A stretch of 64,000 nucleotides of DNA, from positions 1-64,000 of the forward strand of contig JAJFFS010000011.1 in NCBI GenBank assembly GCA_021776515.1. Direction: 5' to 3'. Of this stretch, positions 17,404-27,000 are shown one piece after another. The position numbers and the translations under genes are program-made. The notes beneath the pieces were generated by a model, which saw only the letters and a program-made list of their open reading frames with translations, was not told the DNA's origin and made no database searches. The stretch is from Robiginitomaculum sp. (GTDB lineage: Bacteria > Pseudomonadota > Alphaproteobacteria > Caulobacterales > Maricaulaceae). Position 1 is the stretch's first letter. The number at the start of each line of letters is the position of its first letter.

Positions 17404-17778
17404 TCACCCGGTGCTCAGGTTTTGCGATAGCATCAGTGCGTTATTATCCGGGTCATAAAATGTGGCCAATTTGACCATGCCTTCGATGACGATGGTGTCA
17501 CCATCAAACGATACGCCATCGGCTTCGAGGGATTGGCGGGCATCATCCAGATCTGACACATCAAAAACCGGTACAGAATTTCCGGGTTTGGGCTGCATGT
17601 TCTTGCCAAACCCGAGATTAACGCCATCCATATGAGATGCCAGTTCCATCCAGCCAATTTGATCAGCAGTAAAGCAATGGGAAAACCCGAGATGGCGTTC
17701 ATACCAGTCGCGGGTTTGCTTTAGATCTGATGATGGGAATGATAATACGAGTGCATCGGTGTAATTCAGTTTTGACAT
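17404..17778 (-). CDS. VOC (glyoxalase/bleomycin resistance-like) family protein
   Basis: 124 residues from the ATG at 17778, with an excellent AAGGAGG site 6 bases upstream. It has the paired beta-alpha-beta-beta-beta plan: TDALVLSFPSSDLKQTRDWY and ERHLGFSHCF in the first half, GNSVPVFDVSDLDDARQSLE and KLATFYDPDNNALMLSQ in the second. The terminal FYDPDNN is a common metal-ligand region of extradiol and glyoxalase relatives. The substrate is unknown. Divergent from the HxlR-like regulator with about 48 bp between starts, so it is probably its target. Confidence 0.85.
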   Translation of the reverse strand: MSKLNYTDALVLSFPSSDLKQTRDWYERHLGFSHCFTADQIGWMELASHMDGVNLGFGKNMQPKPGNSVPVFDVSDLDDARQSLEADGVSFDGDTIVIEGMVKLATFYDPDNNALMLSQNLSTG

Positions 17779-17788
17779 AAAAACCTCC

Positions 17789-17817
17789 TTGTTAAACATA
17801 ATTTTTTATAGTAACAA
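17789..17817. promoter_or_regulatory. Possible operator between VOC gene and HxlR-like regulator
   Basis: TTGTTA (17789-17794) and TAACAA (17812-17817) form an inverted repeat with a 17-base AT-rich centre, inside the 48-bp divergent gap. It is a candidate site for the regulator encoded next door. Short half-sites make this tentative. Confidence 0.3.
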
Positions 17818-17826
17818 TAAAATATT

Positions 17827-18402
17827 ATGTCAAACATATCTACAGTTTTAACTCAAAAAGGTTGGGCGTTGCCTGTTCTGGCTACACTTTCGCAAGGCGG
17901 CATTGCTGGCGTGTATCCTTTGGCAAAGGCATTAAAAACCAGCCCCATATCCATAGAAGCCGCGCTGGCCCATTTAGTTGAATTAAAATTTGCTGAAACA
18001 AACCCGGGGCATGGCCACCCCTTACGTCCGGAGTTTGTGCTGACCCCTTTGGGCGAAATGATGGGGCCAAAGGCAAGTGAAATTCTGAAATACGGTGAAA
18101 CGCTGGGCATATTATCCTTGTTGCGCAAACGTTGGGTTTTACCAATTGTTGCCGCCCTTGATAACACCAAAACATTCGGGGGTTTGCGACAGAGCTTATC
18201 GCCGGTGACGGATCGTGCGCTTTCACTTTCCTTGAAAGACCTGACACAAGCCAGACTGGTGCATCGCAAAGTGCAGGGCCATCAATTTCCACCCACAACA
18301 CTTTATATGCCTACGCAGAACCTGAAAATAATCCGAGAACCATTAAGCTCAGGGCTTATTAATTTTATCCTATCAACAAGGGCGGGGCTGCGCCCTGGAT
18401 AA
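17827..18402 (+). CDS. HxlR-like winged-helix transcriptional regulator
   Basis: 191 residues with what look like two winged-helix units. The C-terminal one (~96-160) has the HxlR pattern LRKRWVLPIVAALDNTKTFG, then FGGLRQSLSPVTDRALSLSL and LVHRKV, but lacks the N-terminal cysteine common in redox- or aldehyde-sensing members. The N-terminal unit (~1-75, GWALPVLATLSQGGIAGVYP) resembles a degenerate copy of the same fold. Divergent from the VOC gene, suggesting local control. No ribosome binding site precedes the ATG at 17827, so the start or a leaderless message is uncertain. Confidence 0.72.
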   Translation: MSNISTVLTQKGWALPVLATLSQGGIAGVYPLAKALKTSPISIEAALAHLVELKFAETNPGHGHPLRPEFVLTPLGEMMGPKASEILKYGETLGILSLLRKRWVLPIVAALDNTKTFGGLRQSLSPVTDRALSLSLKDLTQARLVHRKVQGHQFPPTTLYMPTQNLKIIREPLSSGLINFILSTRAGLRPG

Positions 18403-18733
18403 GAATGGTGCCGGAAATATTTTTTGTTGAGCTATGTTACACCTAATGGGCACAAACAGGCCTTGCTATAAAAGACGTGTTCAGAAAAACAATCCGTGCC
18501 GCACAATTGTGGACAAACCTGATCTGCGTATGCTCTGTTGAACCATTAGCACCCTTATTTCGTCTTATTATTGAGTAAAATGCACCCAAAACCTGTTTTT
18601 AGGCATCTTAACAATGTCACTGCTTGTATGACAGTCAGGTTTAATTGTGAAATTCGTGTAATATTTGTTGTTTATCAATAATTTTTAATTGACATTCGCT
18701 ATATAGGTATTATTGAACACGGAGGAGACCAGC
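18403..18733 (+). promoter_or_regulatory. Leader region of the RND efflux operon
   Basis: A 331-bp AT-rich gap. The only promoter-like element I see is TTGACA at 18689-18694, with weak AT-rich -10 candidates near 18706-18715 and the operon start at 18734. No operator palindrome of note and no regulator gene adjoin the operon except the HxlR-like gene on its 5' side. Confidence 0.35.
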
Positions 18734-20170
18734 ATGAAGTTCCGGGGACAAGACATGTCTAGACACTGGCTGATGACAGCCGCTCTGATTGGACTAAGCG
18801 CCTGCGCCAGCATATCCCCGGTGCCAGAGAGTACTGAGATATTGCGCGGGCAGACGCCAGCGCAATGGCAAAGCCAGAACCAGGTAGAGAGCGCCGGTTT
18901 GTTGGCTGCCGACTGGCTGGCTACATTCTCTGATGACACTTTAACCGCACTGGTCAGCGAGGCACTGGCCAACAATCACGACCTTCTGGCCAGCGCTGAA
19001 CGGATAGAGCAAGCGCGCGCCCTGGCGGTTTCGGGCGCATCTGCGCGTTTACCTCTCATAGATTTCTCCGCATCGGGGTCACGTAACCTTACACAGAATA
19101 TACCCGATACATCCGCTTATGGCGCTACTCTCTCGGTAAGCTGGGAGGCTGATCTGTGGGGCCGCATCAAGGATAGAGCCAATGCCGGTTATGCCAATGC
19201 CCGTGCTGCCGAAGTAGATTATGCGGCAGCGCGCTTGTCCCTTGCCGGTCAAACGGCACAAGCCTGGTTTGATTTGATTGAAGGTGGTCAGCAAGTAGCG
19301 CTGGCCAAAGATGATTTACAATCGCGCAATCGTTCGTCGCGCTTGGTAGAACGGCGTTATGCGCGCGGCGTTTCCAGTTCACTTGATCTGCGCCTGGCGC
19401 GTTCGGCGCTGGCCGGTTCAAAGGCAAATCTGGCCCTGCGCGAACAACAGCAAGCCAACGCCACACGGCGACTTGAGCTGCTATTAGGGCGCTACCCTGC
19501 CAAGGCCATTACGGCGGCACAAGACCTGCCAGACCTTGGCCCTGTTACCGGTGTTGGCACTCCTGCCGAGGTATTATCGCGCCGCCCGGATATTGTTGCT
19601 GCCGAAGCCCGGCTGACCGCTGCGGGTTTACGGGCATCAGAGGCGCGCAAGGCCTTGTTGCCGCGTTTGTCTTTTTCTCCATCAGCCTCAACGGCGGGCG
19701 CTGATGTCTCGGATATTTTTGATCTTGATACTCTGGCCGGACGGCTTTTGGGCAACCTTACCCAGCCGATTTTTAGAGGCGGTGCTTTAAAAGCAGACAT
19801 TAAACGCACCCGGGCGGCCCGGCGCGAACAACTGCATATCTATGCCAACCTCGTTCTGCGCGCCTGGCGGGAAGCCGAGGACGCTCTTGATGGTGAGAGC
19901 TATCTCTCCCGTCGTGAAGCCTCGCTTGATGTTTCGGCAAATGAGGCCCGCGAAGCTGAAAAACTGGCCGTACGTGAATATGGCCGGGGTGTCGGTACAA
20001 TCTTTGAGTTGCTGGATGCCCAGCGCCGCAGGATTAATGCGCAAAGCCAGTTTATTGCAGCCAGTAAAGAACGCGTGGCCAACCGTGTTCGCCTTCATTT
20101 GGCCATTGCCGGAAATTTTAATACGCAGGCGCTAACCGCCGCACTTGTCGATGAGGACACGTCACCATGA
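18734..20170 (+). CDS. Outer-membrane factor lipoprotein of an RND efflux system (NodT family)
   Basis: Forms the trimeric outer-membrane channel of a tripartite pump. 478 residues from the ATG at 18734, preceded by GGAGGAG. A lipobox LSAC with Cys24 follows a hydrophobic stretch, so it is lipid-anchored. Two TolC-like repeats are visible: ALANNHDLLASAERIEQARA and YGATLSVSWEADLWGRIKDR in the first half; LSRRPDIVAAEARLTAAGLR and LTQPIFRGGALKADIKR in the second. These are hallmarks of the NodT/OprM group. The stop overlaps the adaptor start by 4 bases. Confidence 0.93.
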   Translation: MKFRGQDMSRHWLMTAALIGLSACASISPVPESTEILRGQTPAQWQSQNQVESAGLLAADWLATFSDDTLTALVSEALANNHDLLASAERIEQARALAVSGASARLPLIDFSASGSRNLTQNIPDTSAYGATLSVSWEADLWGRIKDRANAGYANARAAEVDYAAARLSLAGQTAQAWFDLIEGGQQVALAKDDLQSRNRSSRLVERRYARGVSSSLDLRLARSALAGSKANLALREQQQANATRRLELLLGRYPAKAITAAQDLPDLGPVTGVGTPAEVLSRRPDIVAAEARLTAAGLRASEARKALLPRLSFSPSASTAGADVSDIFDLDTLAGRLLGNLTQPIFRGGALKADIKRTRAARREQLHIYANLVLRAWREAEDALDGESYLSRREASLDVSANEAREAEKLAVREYGRGVGTIFELLDAQRRRINAQSQFIAASKERVANRVRLHLAIAGNFNTQALTAALVDEDTSP

Positions 20171-21429
20171 GTACGCATCAAACATTTGAAAAACCCAGAA
20201 GGAAAACCAGAAACCCGGCACTGCTGTTCTGGCGTCTGATTGTATTTGCCCTGCCGGTTGTTGTTATTGCCGGTGGCGTTGGCGGGGTGATGGTGATGAA
20301 GGCATTAAAACCCGAGCCTGAGAAAAAGGCAGAAGAACTTAAACCTGCGCCCGTACTGGTTGCCAGCCCGCGCCGTGAAACCGTTTACCTTGCGGTGAAT
20401 ACACAAGGCGAGGTGCGTCCGCGTACAGAAATTGATGTAGTGCCGCAAATCTCTGGCAAAATCCTGCGCGTTTCCGATAGTTTTATTGAAGGTGGTTTCT
20501 TTAAAAAGGGCGATGTGCTGATCCGCATTGAGCCAGATGATTATAAGCTGCGTGTGATTCAGGCCGAAGCAACGGTTGCGCAGGCTGAACAGGTGTTGAC
20601 CCGGGAAAAAGCCGAATCAGAAATTGCCAAAAAAGACTGGGCGGAACTGGGCGAGGGCGAGGCGTCGCCCCTGACCCTGCGTCTTCCGCAAATGGCCGAG
20701 GCGCAAGCCAAACTGGATAGCGCCAATGCCAGCCTTGCTGATGCCAACTTACAATTATCACGTACAGTTATTCGCGCACCGTTTACCGGACGTGTTCGCT
20801 CCAAGGGTGCAGACCTTGGCCAATACGTAACCCCGGGTGCCCGGCTTGGGCGGATTTTCTCAACCCATCTGGTTGAAATACCCTTGCCGCTAACAGATAC
20901 GGAACTAAGCCAGCTAAACCTGCCCCTGGCATTTACCCAGAGTAATGAACACCCCGGACCAAAGGTGGATTTGTCAGCCATTGTTGCTGGCCAGCCACGC
21001 CATTGGTCGGGACGGATCACACGAACCGACAGCGCCATAGATCCGCGTACACGAGTTTTGTTTGCCTTTGTTGAAGTCGAGGACCCTTACGGAGAAGGGG
21101 CGGATAACGGCATGCCTCTGGCCGTTGGTCTGTTTGTTGATGCGCATGTTGAGGGGCGTGAAATTCCCAATGCCCTGGTGGTGCCGCGCACAGCTCTTCG
21201 CGGTGACAACACTGTGTATCTGGCCAAAGAGGATGGCACGCTGAGCATGCGCACCGTAACCGTCGCCTCCTCGAACCGTGAAAGTGCGGTGCTCATTGCC
21301 GGCATAAGCCCGGATGATCGGGTGATAACCTCACCGGTTCGGGCGGCAGTTGAAGGATTAAAAATTGAAACGGTAGAGCGCACAGCGTCTGTGGACACTG
21401 ATCCAGCAGACACCGATGGATCCAATTAA
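20167..21429 (+). CDS. RND efflux periplasmic adaptor subunit (membrane fusion protein)
   Basis: 420 residues. A cytoplasmic tail rich in Lys/Arg (1-22) leads into one membrane helix (LLFWRLIVFALPVVVIAGGV, ~20-45), then a periplasmic region: a lipoyl-like half motif (VVPQISGKILRVSDSFIEGG, ~96-115), an alpha-hairpin (~130-195) and its partner IRAPFTGRVRSKGADLGQYV (~200-220), followed by beta-barrel and membrane-proximal domains ending ISPDDRVITSPVRAAVEGLK. It bridges the inner-membrane pump at 21441 and the channel encoded upstream (4-base overlap), making one operon. Confidence 0.93.
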   Translation: MSTHQTFEKPRRKTRNPALLFWRLIVFALPVVVIAGGVGGVMVMKALKPEPEKKAEELKPAPVLVASPRRETVYLAVNTQGEVRPRTEIDVVPQISGKILRVSDSFIEGGFFKKGDVLIRIEPDDYKLRVIQAEATVAQAEQVLTREKAESEIAKKDWAELGEGEASPLTLRLPQMAEAQAKLDSANASLADANLQLSRTVIRAPFTGRVRSKGADLGQYVTPGARLGRIFSTHLVEIPLPLTDTELSQLNLPLAFTQSNEHPGPKVDLSAIVAGQPRHWSGRITRTDSAIDPRTRVLFAFVEVEDPYGEGADNGMPLAVGLFVDAHVEGREIPNALVVPRTALRGDNTVYLAKEDGTLSMRTVTVASSNRESAVLIAGISPDDRVITSPVRAAVEGLKIETVERTASVDTDPADTDGSN

Positions 21430-21440
21430 GGGAGACGGGC

Positions 21441-24400
21441 ATGAACGGTATTATACACTGGTGGGCCCAGAACAAGGTTGCCGCTAATCTTCTCATGATC
21501 GCCATCCTGATAGCGGGCGTTGTTGGCTATCTTCGCATTGAACGCGAGCTTCAGCCCTATGTTGAATTTCCTGGTGCCCGGGTCAGTGTTTTGTGGCTGG
21601 GCGCTTCACCGTCGGACATTGAAGACCAGATTGTCATGCGCCTGGAAGAAGCGGTAAGCCGTGTTAAGGGTGTAGACCGCTTGTGGTCGGTAGCCTCTGA
21701 AAATGTCGGCATGCTTTTTGTTATTGGTGACCAGGATCTGAATAGCGCTGATTTATTACAGGACATCAAGCGCGAAGTTGATTCAATAGCCACGTTTCCG
21801 GCTGCCGCCGAAGAACCACAAATCAGTCAGTTCAGTACGAATGGTGAGTTGATGCGTATCGCCATTTCCGGCGATGTGGATGAACGCGTTTTGTCGCGTC
21901 TCGCCGAGGAAGTGCGCCGGGAGATCGCCCTCATTCCAGGCGTACCTGAAGTCAATCTTTTTGGCGTCCGCGATGAAGAGGTCTCCATTGAGGTTTCAGA
22001 GGAATCGCTGCGCCGCTATGGCCTTAGCTTTTCAGATGTTTCACAGGCTATTCGCGGTACGTCAGTCAACATTTCATCGGGAAACATCCGCACTGAACTT
22101 GGCGATATGCAGTTACGCACCCGCCAGCTTGCCGATAGTCAGGAAGATTTTGAAGAGATTATTATACGCCAGACCGAGGAAGGAGCCACTATCCGGGTCG
22201 GCGATGTGGCCAATGTCAAGGACAGTTTTGCCGAAGTTAATATGATGGCAACCATGAATGGGCAGCGCGCCATACTGGTTCAAATCAGGCCTGGTCCGAA
22301 AATGGACGTTGTTAAAATTGCCAAGGGGGTGAAAGCTTATCTTGAAGAGAAACGCACCGAACTGCCCGAAGGCGTCAGCCTGACATTATGGGATGATGCC
22401 TCAGAAGCCTATAGTGGCCGGATCAACACCATCGGCTCAAACTTCTTTTCCGGGCTGTTATTGGTGCTGGTTACGCTAATGCTGTTTCTGCGCCCGGCCA
22501 TTGCGCTTTGGGTTGCCGCCGGGATTGCCACCGCATTTGCTGGTGGTATGGCGTTTTTACCCATGATGGGCGTGTCATTCAATATGATCTCAACCTTTGC
22601 TTTCCTGCTGGTTATCGGGGTGATTGTTGATGATGCCATTATTGTCGGCGAAGCCATCCACCGAAAAACTGAAGAAGGCATAAAAGGTATTGAGGCTTCG
22701 GTTGAAGGCACAAAAATGGTCATCAAGCCGGTTATTTTTGCGGTTTTGACCACAATGATTTTCTTTGCCCCGTGGATGTACCTTTCCGGAAACACCAAGG
22801 AATTTACCCGGGCTATTTCGCTGGTGGTTATACTGGCGCTTTTCTTTTCGCTGGTGGAATCGCTTCTCATCCTGCCATCGCATCTGTCCCACCTGAAACC
22901 CTATAACCCGCATACGCGTCTGGCCCGTTTTCAGGCGCGCATTGCCAACAGTATTATCTGGTTTGCCCACCATGTGTATCGGCCTGCGATTAAATTTGCC
23001 ATCAAACAACGATACCTGACCGCCGCCAGTTTTATTGCGGTGGCTATTTTATCCGTTGGCCTGATGACCACGGGTATTGTGAAATTTACCTTTATGCCGG
23101 AAACAGAATCTGACCAGATCAATATTGATGTGACCCTGCCCCAGGGTACGCCATATTCACGCACGCTAGAAGTGCTGGCGCAAATTCAAACCGCTGAGAA
23201 AACGCTGGAAAAGGAAATTAACGAGGGCGGCGGCGAACTGATCGAGAACTGGTACACGCGCTCTCGGGAAAACAATGTGCTGGCGCTGGTCAAACTATCC
23301 CCGCCGGAAACCCGCGCCCTTAGCGCTGAACAAACTGCCGAGCGTCTGCGTGAACTGATCGGTGAGGTGCCTGATGCCGAGCAAATCAAGGTGGAGTATC
23401 TTCAAAACAATGACGGCCCGCCATTGCAATATGTGCTGAACGCCACCGATATGGGGGCGTTAACCAGGGCAGCGGACGAACTGATGGCGCGCCTGCGTGG
23501 TTATGAAGGCGTTTATAATGTGGTCAATGACAGCCAATCGGCCACAGACGAGGTGCAATTTAATCTCAGACCCGGCGCGGAATCACTGGGTATCACCATT
23601 ACCGATGTCGCCCGCCAGATCCGTCAGGGCTTTTTTGGTGACGCGGTGCAGCGCCTTCCCCGTGATGGCAAGGATGTGCGGGTTTATGTGCGCTATCCGC
23701 GTGCCGATCGTGAATCACTGGATTTTTTAAAAAACATGCGTATTCGTACCGCTGACGGGCGCGAAGTGCCGCTCTATTCAGTGGCCGAAATGCATTATGC
23801 CCCCGGGATCAGTCAGATCCTGCGCCGCGAACGCCAACGCGCCATTATCGTCAGCGCCGAAGTGGTTACAGATCGCATTGGCGAAATTCAAAAAGACATG
23901 AAGGAAAACTTCTTTGATGACTTTGATGCGAACCACCCCCAGGTGCGCCGGGGCGATATAGGTCGGGCGCAAGGCCAGGCCGAATTTATGGCAGAACTTC
24001 TGACGTTATCGCTTATTGCCTTTGGTATTGCCTACATTCTAGTGGCCATTGCCTTTCGTTCTTATGCCCAGCCTTTGCTCATTTTGCTGGCGGCGATACC
24101 GTTCTGTTTTATGGGCGCAGTTATCGGTCATCTGGTTATGGGTCTATCGATGAATTTGTTCTCATTAATGGGCTTTATGGCGGCGGCCGGTGTGGCGGTG
24201 AATGATAATCTGGTTCTGGTCGATTACGTGAACCGCTTGCGGGCCAGGGGTAGCGGTGCTGCCCGTGCATTGGTCGAGGCCGGGACCGAGCGCTTCCGCC
24301 CCATCATCCTGACCTCATTGACCACCTTTGTTGGCCTTATGCCATTACTCATGGAGAAGTCCATTCAGGCTGCCTGGCTTATCCCGGTGGGCGTTGGTCT

Positions 24401-24590
24401 GGCCTATGGTGTTCTCTTCGCACTTTTTGTGACGCTGTTCTTCGTACCGGCGCTTTATGCCATTGGTGCCGATATTCGCCGGTCCTTACTCTGGTTGATA
24501 ACCGGCGTTGAGCAACCGAAATTTGGTGAAAGCCTGCACGAAATGGATAATGAAGACGTAGACCGTTTGGAGGTACTACCCGCCGAATAA
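21441..24590 (+). CDS. RND efflux permease (AcrB/MdtC-like superfamily)
   Basis: Proton-driven inner-membrane pump. 1049 residues, full length, with 12 helices in the standard 1+5+1+5 plan and two large periplasmic loops. Visible: WWAQNKVAANLLMIAILIAG (TM1), the TM4 charge-relay region LVIGVIVDDAIIVGEAIHR carrying the paired aspartates, FRPIILTSLTTFVGLMPLLM in the second half, and GFMAAAGVAVNDNLVLVDYV where TM10 polar residues lie. The TM4 DD and the TM10 polar site suggest an active pump. Its sequence type is nearer the broad AcrB/NolG-like alphaproteobacterial group than the metal-exporting CusA group. Substrates cannot be assigned. Confidence 0.94.
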   Translation: MNGIIHWWAQNKVAANLLMIAILIAGVVGYLRIERELQPYVEFPGARVSVLWLGASPSDIEDQIVMRLEEAVSRVKGVDRLWSVASENVGMLFVIGDQDLNSADLLQDIKREVDSIATFPAAAEEPQISQFSTNGELMRIAISGDVDERVLSRLAEEVRREIALIPGVPEVNLFGVRDEEVSIEVSEESLRRYGLSFSDVSQAIRGTSVNISSGNIRTELGDMQLRTRQLADSQEDFEEIIIRQTEEGATIRVGDVANVKDSFAEVNMMATMNGQRAILVQIRPGPKMDVVKIAKGVKAYLEEKRTELPEGVSLTLWDDASEAYSGRINTIGSNFFSGLLLVLVTLMLFLRPAIALWVAAGIATAFAGGMAFLPMMGVSFNMISTFAFLLVIGVIVDDAIIVGEAIHRKTEEGIKGIEASVEGTKMVIKPVIFAVLTTMIFFAPWMYLSGNTKEFTRAISLVVILALFFSLVESLLILPSHLSHLKPYNPHTRLARFQARIANSIIWFAHHVYRPAIKFAIKQRYLTAASFIAVAILSVGLMTTGIVKFTFMPETESDQINIDVTLPQGTPYSRTLEVLAQIQTAEKTLEKEINEGGGELIENWYTRSRENNVLALVKLSPPETRALSAEQTAERLRELIGEVPDAEQIKVEYLQNNDGPPLQYVLNATDMGALTRAADELMARLRGYEGVYNVVNDSQSATDEVQFNLRPGAESLGITITDVARQIRQGFFGDAVQRLPRDGKDVRVYVRYPRADRESLDFLKNMRIRTADGREVPLYSVAEMHYAPGISQILRRERQRAIIVSAEVVTDRIGEIQKDMKENFFDDFDANHPQVRRGDIGRAQGQAEFMAELLTLSLIAFGIAYILVAIAFRSYAQPLLILLAAIPFCFMGAVIGHLVMGLSMNLFSLMGFMAAAGVAVNDNLVLVDYVNRLRARGSGAARALVEAGTERFRPIILTSLTTFVGLMPLLMEKSIQAAWLIPVGVGLAYGVLFALFVTLFFVPALYAIGADIRRSLLWLITGVEQPKFGESLHEMDNEDVDRLEVLPAE

Positions 24591-24617
24591 ATTCATCTTA
24601 ACAATTTGTAATGCGCT

Positions 24618-24650
24618 TAAAGCCTCTGGCCCTTGCAGCCGGAGGCTTTA
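24618..24650 (+). terminator. Long hairpin after the RND operon
   Basis: A 13-bp stem with one G-T pair (TAAAGCCTCTGGC at 24618-24630, GCCGGAGGCTTTA at 24638-24650) and a 7-base loop. There is no T-run on the + side, so it may be a weak terminator or an mRNA-stabilising 3' structure. It precedes the peptidase start by 40 bases. Confidence 0.5.
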
Positions 24651-24689
24651 CCGCTAAATTCATCTGGAAAATATAAGGGAACTCATCAA

Positions 24690-26756
24690 ATGAAAAAATA
24701 CCTACTCTCAACCGGTGCCGCCATTGCCTTACTGGCAGCCTGTGCCACTGGCTATGAAACGCAAAATGGCAAAGCTCCAGAAGCCAGTGTTGCAATTGCA
24801 CCTGAACTGGGCAGTTTTGGCATTGATACTACGGCCATGAACGAGACCGTCAAACCCGGCGATGATTTTTTTCGTTATGTCAACGGTACCTGGATGGATA
24901 CGTTTGTCATTCCTGAAGACCGCACAAATTATGGCTCGTTCACCGTACTGGCCGAACGGTCGGAAAAACAGGTGAAAGCCATTATTGAGGAGGCTGCCGC
25001 CAGCTCTGGCGCGCCCGGTTCTGTTGAACAAAAAATTGGCGACCTGTTTGCCAGCTATATGGATGCTGATACCATTGAGGCCAAGGGCCTGACCACCATT
25101 CAGGGCGATCTCGACAAGATTAATGCTGTCGCCACTCATGAAGATGTTGCCGCGCTAATGTCGGCACCGGATATGCAGGCTGGTGGCCTGTTTGGCGGTT
25201 TTGTTAATATTGATTCCAAGAAGCCCGACAGTTACGCTTTTTATATGGGCCATGCCGGGCTGGGTCTGCCGGACCGGGATTATTATCTGAAAGATGATCA
25301 GCGTTTCAAGGACATCCGTGTTGCGTACGTTAAATTCATGGCCAACATGTTTGATCTGGCGGGCATTGAAGGGGCGTCCCAGAAAGCCGATGCGATTATG
25401 GCGCTGGAAACCAAACTGGCCGCGGACCATTGGGAACGTAAAGACCGCCGTAATCGCGACCTGACCTATAATAAAATGACCATTGTGGAGTTGGAAAATT
25501 TCGCGCCGGGATACCCTTGGAAACATGCCGCAGAAGCGGCTGCTCTTGGTGATGTTAACGAATTGATTGTAAACGAGAAAAGCGCCTTTCCCAAGCTTGC
25601 CAAAACCTTTGCCGAGACATCGATTGAGGACTGGCAGGCATTTTTGACTTTCAAGACCCTTACCAATTATGCGGCACAATTGCCCAAAGCCTTTGATGAC
25701 GAGAACTTCGCCTTTTATGGCACCACATTGCGTGGTCAGCCCCAGCAACGCGACCGCTGGAAGCGCGGCGTGGCGATGGTCAGCGGTACACTGGGTGAAG
25801 CGGTTGGCCAGGTTTATGTGAAAAAACATTTCCCGCCAGAATCAAAAACCAAAATGGTGGTGCTGGTGGAAAACCTGCGTGTTGCTTTGGGCCAGCATAT
25901 TGATGGTCTTGAGTGGATGTCAGCCGATACCAAAGTTGAGGCACACGCCAAACTGGCCGCCTTTACCCCCAAGATCGGCTATCCTGATGTATGGAAAGAT
26001 TATTCTTCCATGACCATCAAACGCGATGACCTTGTTGGCAATGTCCGGGCCGGGAATATGTGGGCCTATAACGACAATATTTCCAAACTTGGTGGGCCTA
26101 TTGATAAGGCCGAATGGTTTATGAGCCCGCAAACGGTCAACGCCTATTACTCGCCGACACGCAATGAGATTGTGTTCCCGGCGGCTATTTTGCAGGCACC
26201 ATTTTTTGATCCCAATGCTGATGATGCCGTGAATTATGGCGGTATTGGTGCGGTTATTGGCCATGAAATGGGCCATGGTTTTGATGATCAGGGCCGTAAA
26301 TCTGATGGCACCGGCATGTTACGTGACTGGTGGACCGAGGAAGATGCCAAGGCATTTGATGCCCGCGCCGCCAAGCTTGGGGCGCAATATGACCAGTTTG
26401 AACCCATTGAAGGCCATCACGTCAAAGGCGATCTGACCATGGGTGAAAACATTGGTGATCTGGGCGGTATTAGCTTCGCACATTCCGCCTATAAACTGTC
26501 ACTTAAGGGCAAGGATGCGCCGGTCATTGATGGTTATAGCGGCGATCAGCGCCTGTTCCTTTCCTGGGGTCAGATCTGGCGGCGGAAAATGCGTGATGAA
26601 GCGCTTATCAATCGCCTGACCACCGACCCGCACTCGCCAGGGCAATACCGGGCCAATGGTGTCGTGCGCAATATTGATGCCTGGTACGATGCGTTTGATG
26701 TTACCGAAGACAATGCCATGTATTTGCCGCCAGAGGAGCGTGTTAGAATCTGGTAA
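24690..26756 (+). CDS. M13 family zinc metallopeptidase (PepO/neprilysin-like), lipoprotein
   Basis: 688 residues from the ATG at 24690, with AAGGGA upstream. The first 18 residues are a lipoprotein signal (LLAAC, Cys18), so the enzyme is periplasmic or surface-anchored. M13 signatures: the N-terminal domain PGDDFFRYVNGTW (~50-62), the substrate-binding NAYYSPTRNEIVFPAAILQA (~480-500), the zinc site VIGHEMGHGFDDQG (~519-532) with the third ligand in GENIGDLGGISFAH (~587-600), and a C-terminal Trp as usual for the family. It cuts peptides up to roughly 30-40 residues. It fits with the oligopeptide importer and NAD-GDH in the window. Confidence 0.94.
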   Translation: MKKYLLSTGAAIALLAACATGYETQNGKAPEASVAIAPELGSFGIDTTAMNETVKPGDDFFRYVNGTWMDTFVIPEDRTNYGSFTVLAERSEKQVKAIIEEAAASSGAPGSVEQKIGDLFASYMDADTIEAKGLTTIQGDLDKINAVATHEDVAALMSAPDMQAGGLFGGFVNIDSKKPDSYAFYMGHAGLGLPDRDYYLKDDQRFKDIRVAYVKFMANMFDLAGIEGASQKADAIMALETKLAADHWERKDRRNRDLTYNKMTIVELENFAPGYPWKHAAEAAALGDVNELIVNEKSAFPKLAKTFAETSIEDWQAFLTFKTLTNYAAQLPKAFDDENFAFYGTTLRGQPQQRDRWKRGVAMVSGTLGEAVGQVYVKKHFPPESKTKMVVLVENLRVALGQHIDGLEWMSADTKVEAHAKLAAFTPKIGYPDVWKDYSSMTIKRDDLVGNVRAGNMWAYNDNISKLGGPIDKAEWFMSPQTVNAYYSPTRNEIVFPAAILQAPFFDPNADDAVNYGGIGAVIGHEMGHGFDDQGRKSDGTGMLRDWWTEEDAKAFDARAAKLGAQYDQFEPIEGHHVKGDLTMGENIGDLGGISFAHSAYKLSLKGKDAPVIDGYSGDQRLFLSWGQIWRRKMRDEALINRLTTDPHSPGQYRANGVVRNIDAWYDAFDVTEDNAMYLPPEERVRIW

Positions 26757-26775
26757 TTTTTTACTATCCAATTTG

Positions 26776-26813
26776 AAAAACCCGCGCTGGAAATTCCGGT
26801 GCGGGTTTTTCTT
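26776..26813 (+). terminator. Intrinsic terminator of the M13 peptidase gene
   Basis: AAAAACCCGC (26776-26785) pairs with GCGGGTTTTT (26801-26810), with a 15-base middle, followed by CTTT. About 20 bases after the stop codon. Confidence 0.8.
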
Positions 26814-26846
26814 TAGCCATTTCAAAGTACAAAACAATCTCAACTG

Positions 26847-26936
26847 TGTCATTACCCGGTTTATCCGGGTAATCCAGTCTGATGCTAAGGCCGTTCTGGA
26901 TTGCCCGAACCAGTCGGGCAATGACAGTTTTTGTCA
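26847..26936. repeat. Palindromic intergenic repeat (two-arm)
   Basis: TGTCATTACCCGG-CCGGGTAATCCAG on the left and CTGGATTGCCCG-CGGGCAATGACA on the right, mirror images joined by about 20 bases. Same architecture as the GTGTCATCCCGG elements but a different sequence class. Confidence 0.7.
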
Positions 26937-27000
26937 ACTGTGCTTGACTAAAATGTATCGCTTAGATATGTAAAGGTATATTGACATGCCGGAGAAAACC